Shown: positions 43,176-53,826 of the stretch, piece by piece | Position numbering within the stretch: the first letter of the stretch is position 1 | How the letters are laid out: every line of letters begins with the position of its first letter | Assembly: GCA_001312405.1 (NCBI GenBank) | Contig: BBDR01000025.1 | Location: 1-64,000 of the forward strand | Direction: 5' to 3' | Source of the DNA: Clostridium sp. NkU-1 | Lineage (GTDB): Bacteria; Bacillota_A; Clostridia; Lachnospirales; Lachnospiraceae | DNA: 64,000 nt | Notes under the pieces: model-generated | What the model was told of the DNA's origin: nothing | Database searches by the model: none | What the model saw: only the letters and a program-made list of their open reading frames with translations | Program-made: the position numbers and the translations under genes

Positions 43176-43859
43176 GCCGGAACCCCAGATCCTCTGCCAG
43201 CTTTATTGACGCAAGGTTCCGTTCATCGATCCTTGCATAGATTCTTTCGGAAACAGCCAGAGCAGCATAGGAAAGGATGGCCATACAGGCTTCCTTCCCA
43301 TATCCCTGCTGCCTGTATGAGGAAAAAATGTGATATCCCAGTTCCACCGGGGTATCATTATTTTTATTTCTCTTAAAAACTCTTCCTGCCCGGTAAGCTC
43401 CAGGTTGGATATTCCTGCCTTACCCACAAGCCGCCCGGTAACATGGTCAACTACGGCCCAGATACCGTACTCATAAAAAACGTATTGATGTCTGATGTAA
43501 TCATTCAGGGTTTCTTCCTTTAAAAACAGGGCTCCCGACTTCCCGGCCTCAGGCTCATCCGGTATATCAGCAAAATCCTGGGGGACCAATTCCCGGATTG
43601 TCAGGCGCGGTGTTTGGGCAATATTCCATGGAAGTCCCTCTCTTCTCCGGACGACCCGTTCTAGAAACACATCGTCAATGTCCTCAAGATCCTCCACCAC
43701 ATAGGCGGCAGGCGCAAGGTTCTGGTCCGTCCGTTTCCGATCCCATAAACCAACAACGGCCCTGCCTTCCGCAAAAGCAGAACGCAGGGCCTCATGATCG
43801 TCGGATATGGTCACCTGGAAAATCTTTCCTTCTACTGTGATTTCCCGTTCCCAGTTCAT
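43111..43859 (-). CDS. GNAT-family N-acetyltransferase (one frame break)
   Basis: Acetyl-CoA-dependent transferase, probably of the RimJ/RimL-like subgroup. After an N-terminal region of about 100 residues of unclear family (MNWEREITVEGKIFQVTISD...), the GNAT core begins with RLTIRELVPQDFADI and includes YGIWAVVDHVTGRLVGKAGI, ELGYHIFSSYRQQGYGKEAC (acetyl-CoA loop) and RNLASIKLAEDLGFRL. The frame breaks near 43362 in an A run one base short. I choose ATG 43859, four bases after the cyclophilin stop, as translationally coupled; a TTG start at 43898 is possible. Substrate unknown. Confidence 0.82.
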
Positions 43860-43863
43860 TGCT

Positions 43864-44381
43864 TTAGCAGGTCTCTGGTTCCGGATATTCTTCCCCAAAG
43901 GTTTCCACTGCCATGGACTGGATCTTCTGCTCTTTCATGGGGCGGTCATTGTAATCTGTTTTCACCTCGGCGATTTTGTTTACAATATCCATGCCTCAGT
44001 GATCTTACCAAATGCAGCATAGGAGCCATCCAAATGTGGCGCATCCTTGTGCATGATGAAGAACTGGGAACCTGCAGAATCGGGATGCATAGCTCTTGCC
44101 ATGGAAAGCACTCCCGCTGAATGCTTGAAAGCATTGGAAACGCCGTTCTGGCTGAATTCTCCCTTAATGGAATAGCCAGGGCCTCCCGTTCCGCTACCTT
44201 CCGGGCATCCACCCTGAATCATAAACCCATTGATAACCCTGTGGAAGACCAGTCCGTTATAAAAACCTTTCTTTACCAGACTGATAAAATTATTTACTGT
44301 GTTTGGCGCAATTTCCGGATAAAGCTCTGCTTTCATCACATCGCCGTTTTCCATTGTAATCGTTATAACCGGATTTTTCAT
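43864..44381 (-). CDS. Peptidyl-prolyl cis-trans isomerase, cyclophilin type (one frame break)
   Basis: Single-domain cyclophilin catalysing proline isomerization, about 172 residues, cytoplasmic (no signal peptide). Starts [20 protein letters not shown]. Active-site and binding blocks: [53 protein letters not shown]. The frame breaks near 43993 where GGG reads as GG. The C-terminus ends [11 protein letters not shown]. The leader contains two copies of the dispersed palindromic element in a 55-base direct repeat. It is followed by the acetyltransferase gene. Confidence 0.93.
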
Positions 44382-44391
44382 GTTTTTCTCC

Positions 44392-44497
44392 CTTTCTGCT
44401 TTCCTGCCCTTGTTCTTTGGGCATAAAGGTATGCCTGCAAGGTATTTCTGCTTTCCTGCCCTTGTTTTGGGACATAAAATGTATACCTGTAAGGTAT
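44392..44497 (-). repeat. Two copies of the dispersed palindromic element in a direct repeat (cyclophilin leader)
   Basis: The block TTTCTGCTTTCCTGCCCTTG occurs twice about 55 bases apart. Each is followed by the element: GGGCATAAAGGTATGCCTGC (44419...) and GGACATAAAATGTATACCTG (44469...), both ending AAGGTAT. The palindromic core pairs as ATACCTT / AAGGTAT. Confidence 0.6.
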
Positions 44498-44558
44498 CTC
44501 TTGCATCAAATTCCGCATATGGATATATTTTATCAAATCCTCATGTTTTTGTATAGCC

Positions 44559-47296
44559 CTATTTCAGTGCTAAAAATCCTAAAGCAGTTCCCCATATCTT
44601 CTGACAAAAAGTTTTTTTAAAAATAGTCACCAGAACCATATATAGTAATATGGTCAGCGCCAGCCAGGCAAAGTATACGGGCGGCAGCGCAGCCAGACCA
44701 ATTGACACACCAAGACCGGTAAAGGGAATGATGGTCAGAACAGCAATTCCTGTAAAGGTGAGCAGTGTCACCGGCAGCGACGCGCGGCTCTGGATAAACG
44801 GTATTTTCGGCGTACGGATCATGTGTATGACAAGCGTTTGACTCCACATGGATTCCACGAACCAGCCTGCCTGGAAAACAGCAATATAGTACGCCTGCAT
44901 CGCCGGGTCAGTAAGCTGGTGGAACAACTGCCCGCCGCTCATGGCTGGGCATATGATGAAGTACATCAGCAGGTATGTTGTGACATCAAATACTGAACTT
45001 GTAGGGCCTATCCATACCATGAACTTGCCTATAGAGGATGCATCCCACTTTCTCGGCACGGCAAGAAATTCTTTATCCACATTGTCCCACGGAATGGCTG
45101 TGCAGCTTAAATCATAAATCAGGTTAAGCAGTATCAGATGAATCGGCATCATCGGCATAAAGGGCAGAAAGGCGCTTGCCGCCAGAACTGAGAACATATT
45201 TCCGAAATTGGAGCTTGCCGTCATCTTGATGTACTTGATCATGTTGGCATAGGTTATGCGGCCTTCGATAATCCCCTTTTCCAGCACCATTAAATCTTTT
45301 TCCAGCAGGATAACATCGGCAGATTCCTTGGCAATGTCCACGGCGGTATCCACTGAAATACCCACATCGGAAGCTTCATAGCCGCTGCGTCGTTTATGCC
45401 GTCGCCCATATAGCCCACACCATGGCCGTTATTCCGTAAAGCAGTGATGACGCGCGCCTTTTGCTGTGGAGACAGCTTAGCAAAAACACTTACTTTTTCA
45501 GCAGCTTTCCCCAACATTTCGTCAGTCATATGATCCAAATCAGAGCCCAGCAAAATGCGGTCAACTGGGATGCCCACCTGGCGGCACACGCATCGTGTCA
45601 CCTTGTCGTTATCTCCGGTAAGGATTTTCACATCTACCCCATGGGCGTTTAAGGCTTTTACCGCTGCAGCCGTAGATTCCTTCGGCGGGTCAAGAAACGC
45701 CAGATAACCCATCAATACCATTTCCGATTCATCGGCTACAGAGAACGCACCTACGGGAGATGGATTGGTCTTTTGTGCCACGGCGATGACACGCATCCCG
45801 TCCTCATTGAGTTCATCCACCTTTTTGAGAATATATGCCCGGATATCATCGGTCAGCGGCAGAACCTTTCCTTCATATTCAGCAAAGCTGCAAATCGACA
45901 GCATTTCCTCTACCGCACCCTTTGTTATCATCTGCGTTTTGCCGTTTTTCACCACTACGCTCATGCGGCGGCGTTCAAAGTCAAAGGGAATCTCATCCAC
46001 CTTTGTAAATCTGTCCGTAAGGCCGCGCAGTTCCTCCACAACATCCTGTTCTTGCTGTGTCCGCTCAATGATAGCTATGTCCATAAGGTTTTTAAGCCCC
46101 GTCTGATAATAGCTGTTAAGGAACGCGTGGCGCAGCACCCGCGCATCTTCCTGGCCGTGGATGTTTAGATGGTACTCAAGTACTACCTTATCCTGCGTCA
46201 GCGTACCCGTTTTGTCTGTGCATAAAATGTCTATGGAACCGATGTTCTGTATGGAGTTTAAGTTCTTGATAATCGTCTTTTCCTTAGACATAGCCACCGC
46301 ACCTTTGGCAAGGCAGGTGGTGACAATCATCGGCAGCATTTCAGGTGTAAGCCCCACCGCAATGGAAAGAGCAAACAGGACGGCTTCCATCCAGTCGCCT
46401 TTGGTAAAGCCATTGATAAACAACACCACCGGTACCATCACCAGCATAAAGCGGATAAGCAGCCATGATACCGAATTTACACCTTTTTCAAAACTGGTTT
46501 GAACAGACTCTTCGCTGACATTTTTCGCCATGCTGCCAAAAATTGTGTCATCACCCGTTGCCACTACTACACCAATTGCGCTGCCGCTGATAACGTTAGT
46601 ACCCATAAAGGCAAGGTTCGGGCATTCGGTCACAGTATCGTAACCGTCTCTGGGGGAGTCAGGAAATTTCTCCACCGCCTCACTTTCACCGGTCAGGGCC
46701 GACTGGCTGACGAATAAGTCTTTGGCATGCAGTATACGCATATCAGCAGGAATCATATCGCCTGCCGCAAGATGCACAATGTCACCCACCACTGCATCTT
46801 CAAGAGGAATTTCCTCTTTTCCGGCCTCCTGCCTCTGGACGCAGATGGTAGTCTTAATCATTTTCAGCAGGCTCTCCGCCGAGTTTCCGCTTCTTGTTTC
46901 CTGAACCAGCCGTAAAATACCTGATATCATTACCATTGTCATAATAATCATGACGGTCATGGGGTCGGCATCTCCCGGCTCCGCTAAAATAATATCGGTG
47001 AAAGCCGATACCGCCGCCAGCCCGATCAGGATAGCGGTAAATGGATTGATAAATGCTGTGCAGATACGATGAAACAGGGAATTTTTTTTACCATGGGTAA
47101 CCTTGTTGTCACCATATTTCTCCCGGGAAGCCTCTACAAGGGCATCATTTAACCCCTCTTGAGCCGTCCCCAGCTTGTCGAGCAGAATATCAGTTTTAGA
47201 AGCGGCGGCAAAGGTGAGCCTGTCGTTCACCTCGTTGCGGCGTACCATTTCTGCAAGCATTTTTTTTGTTTCTATGCGATTGTTTTTGTTCTTCAT
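44559..47296 (-). CDS. mgtA: Magnesium-importing P-type ATPase (one frame break)
   Basis: P-type IIIB ATPase importing Mg2+. Start at ATG 47296 ([20 protein letters not shown]) with GGAGG upstream; about 912 residues when corrected. Motifs: phosphatase [33 protein letters not shown] in TM4, phosphorylation site [19 protein letters not shown], nucleotide-binding [11 protein letters not shown], and hinge [20 protein letters not shown]. The frame breaks near 45372 where GG reads as G. Two C-terminal membrane clusters follow ([20 protein letters not shown] and on). An M-box riboswitch lies upstream, so expression should rise when Mg2+ is scarce. Confidence 0.95.
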
Positions 47297-47503
47297 TGGT
47301 CTGTACCTCCATTTCTTGATTTTAAAAAGATGGTTGAAAGCACAGCCCATAACTGATGAGCCACATCACTTTTTATGGTAACGGAACAGAAACCACGTTT
47401 TCATTCCATAACCATATATGTTGCTGCCCGTCAGGATCAGGGCTGCCTTGACTTCCGGTTTCCATTCCGTTCACCTCGCTTATCTTTGAAATATCTATAT
47501 AAA

Positions 47504-47548
47504 ACCCTGACAGGGTGTTGCCGAGTATCTTAACGCCCTAAAAAGGGC
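47504..47548 (-). other. Two short hairpins in the mgtA leader
   Basis: GCCCT / AGGGC (47535-47548) and ACCCTG / CAGGGT (47504-47516, followed by TTTTATATAG on the minus strand) lie between the terminator at 47551-47584 and mgtA. Their role is unclear. Confidence 0.4.
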
Positions 47549-47550
47549 AT

Positions 47551-47584
47551 GAAAAAAACCACCGTTCGGAAAACTAAACGATGG
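47551..47584 (-). terminator. Second terminator in the mgtA leader
   Basis: On the minus strand CCATCGTTTAGTTTTCCGAA then CGGTGG, followed by seven T. It stands between a 42-codon ORF and mgtA, so polymerase released by the M-box must still pass it. Confidence 0.75.
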
Positions 47585-47606
47585 CATAAGGAGATATCCG
47601 GCCGGC

Positions 47607-47735
47607 CTAAATGCCAGCAGGTGTATCAATTTTAAGACGGCCACGAACACGCAGCTGCCATGCGCCCTCAAAAAAGGCGCTCTTCCTAATTTTGCCATCA
47701 TTTATATATTGTTTATAACTACTGCCGCTATCCAT
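47607..47735 (-). CDS. Short ORF between M-box and mgtA (possible leader peptide)
   Basis: A 42-residue ORF (MDSGSSYKQYINDGKIRKSA, then FFEGAWQLRVRGRLKIDTPA) starts at ATG 47735 with an ideal AAGGAGGTG site 6 bases upstream, directly after the U-tract of the riboswitch terminator. It ends 22 bases before a second terminator. It is basic, without a membrane segment, and I do not recognise a family. The position suggests either a regulatory leader peptide whose translation affects the following terminator, or a small protein linked to Mg2+ transport. Confidence 0.6.
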   Translation of the reverse strand: MDSGSSYKQYINDGKIRKSAFFEGAWQLRVRGRLKIDTPAGI

Positions 47736-47751
47736 GACCTCACCTCCTTAC

Positions 47752-47996
47752 AAAAAAAATCCTCTGTTAACGTTTCATAACGACAACGATAACAGAGGAT
47801 ATATCCTCATACATATAACGCCTGATTGCTCGAAAGCGTTTTCTCGCCATCGTTCAAGTTTTAGCTTCACAGGGCGATGAAGTTACGTTATTCCATGCCT
47901 TGGATTCGACATGGACTGTTTAACCTTCTCATAGTGTCTCCACTACTCTGCGGCAGCAACCCGTATCCCTGTGGTAGCCTCACCTACCGAAACGGA
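47752..47996 (-). ncRNA. M-box (ykoK) magnesium riboswitch with terminator
   Basis: On the minus strand the leader has the M-box hallmarks: GGTAGGTGAGGCTACCAC near 47988, GGGATACGGGTTGCTGCCGC next, and a long 3' half. It ends in the terminator ATCCTCTGTTA / TAACAGAGGATTTTTTTT at 47752-47800. GAGGATATATCCTC overlaps the terminator stem and can act as an alternative pairing. Mg2+ binding should favour termination upstream of mgtA. Confidence 0.9.
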
Positions 47997-48281
47997 AAAA
48001 AATCATCCAAAAACAGTATATTTCCGTAGTTCTGATTTGTCAACCCCTTTTTGCAACAAGCATTACCTGATTTTCTGCAAAAATATCAAAACGTATTTGT
48101 CGATCGTTCATATTTTGTTTAAATTTCATTCAAAAACCTTTTACACAAATAACATGATTTCTTCATGTTTCATGGATATACTTAAAACATGAAATACAAA
48201 TTGCTTATAAGATTTTTTTCATAATACTCGAGCTGGTAATTTATTATCAGCTCTCCTCCCTTTTTGAAATAACTTTTGCAT

Positions 48282-48336
48282 GGCGTATTGCATGACTGGT
48301 TCTCAGAATCAGCCATGCAGTACGCCTTTTTCTTTG
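48282..48336 (+). terminator. Hairpin terminator between mgtA leader and choloylglycine-hydrolase-like gene
   Basis: GGCGTA.TGCATG / CATGCA.TACGCC with an inner TGGTTCT / AGAATCA stem, followed by TTTTTCTTT on the plus strand. It may also serve the convergent minus-strand gene ending at 48381. The rest of 47997-48281 is A+T-rich and shows no gene. Confidence 0.6.
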
Positions 48337-48380
48337 GCCATGCCTTTTATTAATTGACCGTTTGTCATTCCGGCTTGCTT

Positions 48381-49346
48381 CTATAATCCCCCCAGATTCA
48401 CAAGCTCCGGAAATTGGCAGCAATTCTCAAAAAGGCTCGCCGATTCTACCTGTATATTATCATAGGTTTTAAAAAAATATTCACAGGTGGCCGTATTGAT
48501 AAAGGCCGTATATTTGGTGTAATCATAAGAATTCTTGCTTGTTACGACTGCTCCTTTTGGTATGGAAACGCTCTCCATAACATGAAAGCATGAAATAACC
48601 GCTTCCATACGGCTTTGAGGTGTTGGAATAAATGATTTTAAATAAGCGGTCCTTACAAAACGCTCTGGAGATGTATACCCACCGGCAGAGCCTGGGTACC
48701 TCCTGCCTGTCCAAATGGAGTCAGCCGGACATTCCCCCAGACAGCCTCCTCGGACTGATAGGGAGAGGCCTCCATGTAATTTCTTAAGTTCGTCATATGC
48801 CACCGGAAATCAGGGCTGTTAGACATGACACCAATCGGATTAGTTATTACTTCCATGCCTCTTTCTGTCTGCTCTATGACAACGCATTCCCCGCTGCGGT
48901 CTACCGCTATCCAGTGCAAGGGAGCCACGGTCTGTGTCACCGGATCTTCAAGGCCAACGATTGAGATGGTTTTTAATAATTCCCGTAAATCATCTATACC
49001 CGTGCATCTTCCCAATATATAATGAAGGAAATCTTTGGAGGCGATTTGTTCTCGTGCCCCCGAATCCTGCCCGCTATTATATTGGGCATAGCCTGCAAAA
49101 TAAAGAACGGCTGCCGCAAACCCCATTTCATTGACCCCGTCAAAAAATCCCAGGTCCCCCTCCAGTTCCTGTCCAATACCGATAAAGCAGTAGATATCAC
49201 GGATTTTTTCCCTGCTTAATGCATTATCCCATTCATAATTCTTTGGAACAATGTAAAGATGAGGCTCAATATCATAAGAAAAATCCATATTCCTTCCAAA
49301 AAAAGGTTTCCCCTTGCCGGGATCTCAAGGTAAATGCCGTGCACAT
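48381..49346 (-). CDS. Choloylglycine hydrolase / penicillin V acylase family protein (two frame breaks)
   Basis: N-terminal-nucleophile amidase of the bile-salt-hydrolase family. The start MCTAFTLRSRQGETFFGRNM puts Cys at position 2, the nucleophile after Met removal; the ribosome binding site GGGAGGT precedes it. The frame breaks near 49300 (seven T where six fit) and near 48690 (CCC read as CC). Other blocks: GLVDPVTQTVAPLHW-like region SIVGLEDPVTQTVAPLHWIA, VITNPIGVMSNSPDFRWHMT, and LPGGYTSPERFVRTAYLK. About 321 residues, normal. Whether it cleaves bile salts, penicillin V or acyl-homoserine lactones is not decided. A terminator may follow at 48282-48336. Confidence 0.88.
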
Positions 49347-49467
49347 ATAAACTACCTCCCATATTGTAAATTGCTTACTTATTTATATGGGGGCCTGTGG
49401 TTTTTATGTATGTAAAATAGGGGGAAGATCAAAGGGGCTGCCATAAATAGTCTCACTGGAAAAGTGT

Positions 49468-49514
49468 GCAAAAATGAGCTTTGATTGGTTTTATAATCCA
49501 TTTTCAAAGCTCAT
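49468..49514 (-). terminator. Terminator of the YyaL-like gene
   Basis: On the minus strand ATGAGCTTTGA / TCAAAGCTCAT followed by TTTTTG, about 40 bases after the stop. Confidence 0.75.
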
Positions 49515-49552
49515 CTTCTGCCAAAAGCACTATTTTATTAAATAATCTGCCA

Positions 49553-51645
49553 TTACAAATTTCTTTTGCAGCTCCAATTTACAGGGATTGCATTACTTTT
49601 TTTTAATTCATCCATGCCTTTTACAGGCTTTAAACAAGCCCCGTTGCGGCATACATAATAGTTGCTTCCCTCAGGCGGAATGGGATAATCCGCTGTAAAC
49701 GGAGCAGCCTCTGTCAGGGCTTCCTGGTTCAGAGAAGTTTTTAAAATTATACTTACATCAGGCGTCCGGCTTCTTTGCAGCCCCTGTATTTCTTTTAATA
49801 TAGAATCCTCACCGGAAACACATACAATTTCCGTAGACGGATAAAGAAGGCTTTGGAATGCCAGCAAAGAAAAGCAGTAGTTTGCAGGGCTTTTCTCCAC
49901 TTCCTGCGTCAGATAAGAAACCTGCTTTTCAAGAACGCTCTGCCATTTGATTTTCCCGGTCAGGTGATAGAGCCTGCTTAGTACATATGCTGCCACGGAA
50001 TTCCCGGAAGGAAGCGCGCCATCATAAAGCTCCTTTGGGCGGCTGATCAGCTTATCCCTGTCGTGGGCATACATATAAAAGCCTCCCTGAGCTTCATCGA
50101 AAAACAGTTCAAGCATCTTTTCTGAGATTTCAGAGGCAATGTTTAGATACCTGATATCAAAGGAAGCTTCATAAAGCTCCAACAGGCCAAATGCATAAAA
50201 CGCATAATCATCAAGCTGCCCGTCGTGAACCGCCTGGCCCTCCCTGTAGCGGATAAAGAGCCTGCCCTTATCAGAGGTCAGATACTTCCCTATAAACGCC
50301 TGCGCATTTTTTTGCCGCATCAAGACACCAGTCATCTCCCAAAACCTCATATGATTTTGCAAGTGCTCCGATCATAAGTCCGTTCCAGGAAGTTAATATC
50401 TTATCATCCGTATGAAGGGTGGTCCTTGTTATCCGGTAATCAGAAAGCTTTTTACACAGATTTTTCAACTTTTCGCTGCCAGTGCCGTAATTTTCATTAT
50501 CAATGAGATTTGGAATATTCTTTCCCTCAAAATTGCCTTTTTCCGAAACTCCAAACCATTTACAGAATTCATCTGCATCGTCCTTAAGGACCTGTTCGAT
50601 CTCTTCCTTCCGAAACGTATAAAACTTTCCTTCCACTCCTTCGCTGTCAGCGTCCTGACCGCAGTAAAATCCACCCTGCTCATCAGTCAGCACCTCCCGG
50701 ACGTATCGAAGGATTCCCCTGGATACTCTGGCATAAAGACTGTCTTCCGTTATGGCAAAGGCTTCCGTATAGGCATACAGCAAAAGGGCATTGTCGTACA
50801 GCATTTTTTTCAAAATGGGGTACCCGCCATTTTTCATCGGTGGAATAACGGGAAAAGCCGCCTCCAATGTGGTCATAAATACCCCCCCGGTACATCTGCC
50901 TAAGGGTCTTTTCCGCAGCCAGAAGAGCGTCTTTATCTTTTTCAAAAAAAGTGATGTCTTAAAAGGAAAATCAGATTATGGGGCATGGGAAATTTAGGCG
51001 CCCTTCCAAAACCTCCCCATCTCTTATCAAAGGACCGTTTTAGCTGATCCGCAGCTGACAGAAACATTTCCTTTGCAGGTTCCCTGCCCTCATTATTAAC
51101 AGATGTCCCTTCTTTGTTTAAATATCCGGTTATCTCATCTCCCGCTTCCAGAAGCTTATGTTTCTCATTTTCCCAAAGCTTCCGTATGGAGGTCAAAACA
51201 TCCAGAAGACCGGCGGATCCCCATCTCGAATGTTTGGGCAGGTAAGTCCCTGCATAAAATGGTTTTTGTTCCGGCGTCATAATGATCGTAAGAGGCCATC
51301 CACCGGAACCGGTGAGAGCCTGGCAGACCGACATATATACGGAATCAATATCCGGCCGCTCTTCCCTGTCCACCTTTATCGCCACATAATACCTGTTAAG
51401 AATTTCTGCTGCTTCCTGGTCCTCAAAGGACTCATGAGCCATGACATGACACCAATGACAAGTCAACTATTGCAGACAAGTTACGAATACCCAATAGATA
51501 GGAAAACAGGCTTGTCTTCTTGCCTTGCTTTCTCAAATGCTTCTTCTCCCCATGGATACCAGTTCACCGGATTATAGGCATGCTGCATCAGGTAAGGGGA
51601 TTTTTCTTTGATTAATCTATTGGGTATGTCTTTATGATTGTCCAC
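49553..51645 (-). CDS. YyaL/DUF255 thioredoxin-domain protein (frame breaks and a 20-base insertion)
   Basis: Large cytoplasmic protein of the SSP411/YyaL family: an N-terminal thioredoxin-like domain and a C-terminal six-hairpin (glycosidase-like) domain. Start is GTG 51645 ([20 protein letters not shown]) with GGAGGTGG upstream. The domain-1 motif is [23 protein letters not shown], with [20 protein letters not shown] and [16 protein letters not shown] after it. Domain 2: [59 protein letters not shown]. About 690 residues. The frame breaks near 50945, 50810 and 50310 (A/T runs). A 20-base insertion interrupts the CxxC motif near 51464-51483. Function of the family is not settled. Confidence 0.85.
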
Positions 51646-51789
51646 GCGGCCACCTCCTTTCAAAATTACATATATTTTTTTAGCGTCCTGTATGAAATTT
51701 ATTTTCATTCTGATATCGTCTCCATTTCTATATTATATTATACTTTTCAAAATGGTACGGTACAAGCTGCTTCTATTCTGTTTACTTAC

Positions 51790-52328
51790 CTAAAAATACT
51801 CATCTTTAAGTAACTTAATTAACTTTTTTCTTACACGATTTACATATTGCCTGGATATCCCGAACTTCTTAGCTATCTCAGCATCAGTTTCTTCATTAAA
51901 TATCATGGAATAAAATATTTGATATTGTTTACCGTTTACCTTTAATAGTAATTTACTTAAATCCTCTTTAATCACAATATCTTCATATTCCGATTGTTTG
52001 CAATATAGACTGTCAAAATATTCTTCCTCTACTTCAACCTTATTATCAAAATTTTTTTCTACTTTTTTTTATACAATTCATAAAACCTGTTTTTTATGGC
52101 TTGACTCAAAAAAACGCACACATTGACCCTCGTCCTCGTAATATTCCATCTTGTTTACGGACTCAAGAAGGCAAAGTACCAACTCTGCATATGTATCCTC
52201 TTTTTCATCTTTATATAAAAGACGAACGTACTTTTTAATTATAGGTTCCATCTTGTCTAAAATTAATAGAAATTTTTCTTTGTCACCGCCTTTAAATTCT
52301 TGTATTAGTGTACTTAGTTTATCTCCAT
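51790..52328 (-). CDS. Sigma-70-like factor resembling group 5 (TcdR/BotR/UviA-like) (frame breaks)
   Basis: Small alternative sigma factor of about 178 residues after correction. The most plausible start is ATG 52328 (MEINLSTLIQEFKGGDKEKF), 9 bases after AGGAGG, assuming one missing T near 52318. Region 2: LDKMEPIIKKYVRLLYKDEK, then EDTYAELVLCLLESVNKM, which recalls TcdR. Region 4 ends IAKKFGISRQYVNRVRKKLI, a clear helix-turn-helix, with DEYF at the stop. The frame breaks in homopolymers near 52110 and 52062. Lysine- and isoleucine-rich codon use marks it off from the neighbouring yyaL gene. The family in clostridia drives toxin and bacteriocin genes. Confidence 0.65.
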
Positions 52329-52632
52329 ATTTTTCTTCCTCCTAAAAGGAAAAAAAGAAAAAAAAGGAAGTAAATGTAAACCTCGACAGGATTAAATATT
52401 TTTGATAACGATTTAATTGTATATGAAAAAAACAACTAATTTCTTCCAGTGTGAAAAATAGACTTATCGCTGACAAAACTTCGTCATTATATACAAACTT
52501 ATTAAATTTAAATCTATATTTTTCACTTATAATCTATATTTCTTCTTATATTATTGTTAAATTATTCTTGTTTTTTTCAAAAAATTTACGAATGTTTAAC
52601 CAGATAATGCATTATCCAGGTCTATCGATCAA

Positions 52633-52668
52633 CAAAAAAGCTCCTGTATGTCAACATGCAGACAGGAG
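52633..52668 (-). terminator. Terminator in the 52.3-52.9 kb intergenic region
   Basis: On the minus strand CTCCTGTCTGCATG / CATACAGGAG followed by CTTTTTTG. No gene was found directly upstream of it (52669-52822). The rest of 52345-52632 is very A+T-rich with no supportable gene. Confidence 0.65.
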
Positions 52669-52822
52669 TAAAGAACAGGAATGTCGTCGAATTTAATGGT
52701 CATTCCTATTCGGCCAAATTAAACAAGTATTTTTAATATGAAGTTCCTGGAAAACGCTTAGGAGGCGTGCGAAAATATTTGCTCTGAAAGAGGCATCTTT
52801 TTCATACATCATGGAATTTCCA

Positions 52823-52855
52823 CAAAAAAAGAGAATGCCTTTGGGGCATCCTCTT
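52823..52855 (-). terminator. Terminator of the anti-sigma gene
   Basis: On the minus strand AGAGGATGCC / GGCATTCTCT followed by TTTTTTT. Confidence 0.75.
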
Positions 52856-52907
52856 CCTTGTCAAGATATAAAGACCATAGATTACTTAATTATCATCTAA
52901 ATATAAA

Positions 52908-53826
52908 TTATAAATTAATTTTTTTACTTACATCATCAAATCTAAATTCTAATTTAATTTTACCTGGATACCTTACTCCATGCAGTGTAATATCAAAGGC
53001 ATTTTCTTCTCCTGTAATCGGGGCTGCATTATTTTCTAACACCCTGTCTTTTTCAGTTAAGTACTCCATTTCAGGCAGTACCATAGAAAATTGTATTTGA
53101 ACATTGGTATTAATTAGATTACTGTATTTCTTATAATGATATTCTAAATTTTCTGCAGCTTTCGGAATTTCTGCCGGGAAGAAACTGTTATAAACAGCTT
53201 CATACTTTATTATATCCCTATCCACATCTAAATATTTTTTTATCTTATTTGTTTGTGACTCCAATGGGGGAACAATTAAAAATATTGTAATAGTTATAAT
53301 TAAGCTCAAAAGCAATGCTGCGATTTGCAGTAGGATATTAAAAATGAATTTCCGGATATAATGTTGTGTATTATCATTTTTAATGATACTAAATAACTGT
53401 AATAATGCAATAAGGACAGGTGATAATCCTATAATAAAACAAATAAGGTAGAAAAAGCTAATGCCAGGTGTATAGTGAAGCATTGGATACTTTATTGAAT
53501 ATTCTTTAAACATAAAAATAACACTTATAATTATAGCAAGAATTGTTATTGCGATTGAAATAATATTAAATGCCGTTAGTATCTTTTTCAATATATTATT
53601 TTGTATGCTCTGTTTACTTTTAGACAGCAGATCTTTTTCAGACATTCTTTTTTTTGATTTCCGCTTCATAAGGAATAAGGGGCTCTATTTTCTTTGTAAT
53701 ACTATCCAGATGTCTTCCGCAATCGCTGCATGTACTTATATGTTCATTAACAATTATCTTACTTTCTTCGCTGCACAAGTCTTGTGCATATAGTGGCAGT
53801 AAATCCTTAATAACTTCACATTTCAT
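52908..53826 (-). CDS. Anti-sigma factor with zinc-finger domain and membrane segments (one frame break)
   Basis: Membrane-bound anti-sigma factor. Start at ATG 53826 (MKCEVIKDLLPLYAQDLCSE) with GGAGG upstream, overlapping the ECF sigma stop by 11 bases. The N-terminal zf-HC2 motif is HISTCSDCGRHLDSI, with the H...CxxC pattern. The frame breaks in an A run near 53650 (eight A; seven fit). Three or four membrane segments follow (ILTAFNIISIAITILAIIIS; FFYLICFIIGLSPVLIALLQ; FNILLQIAALLLSLIITITI). An extracytoplasmic domain (LEYHYKKYSNLINTNVQIQF...) ends the protein. About 305 residues. Its sigma partner upstream looks truncated. Confidence 0.82.
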
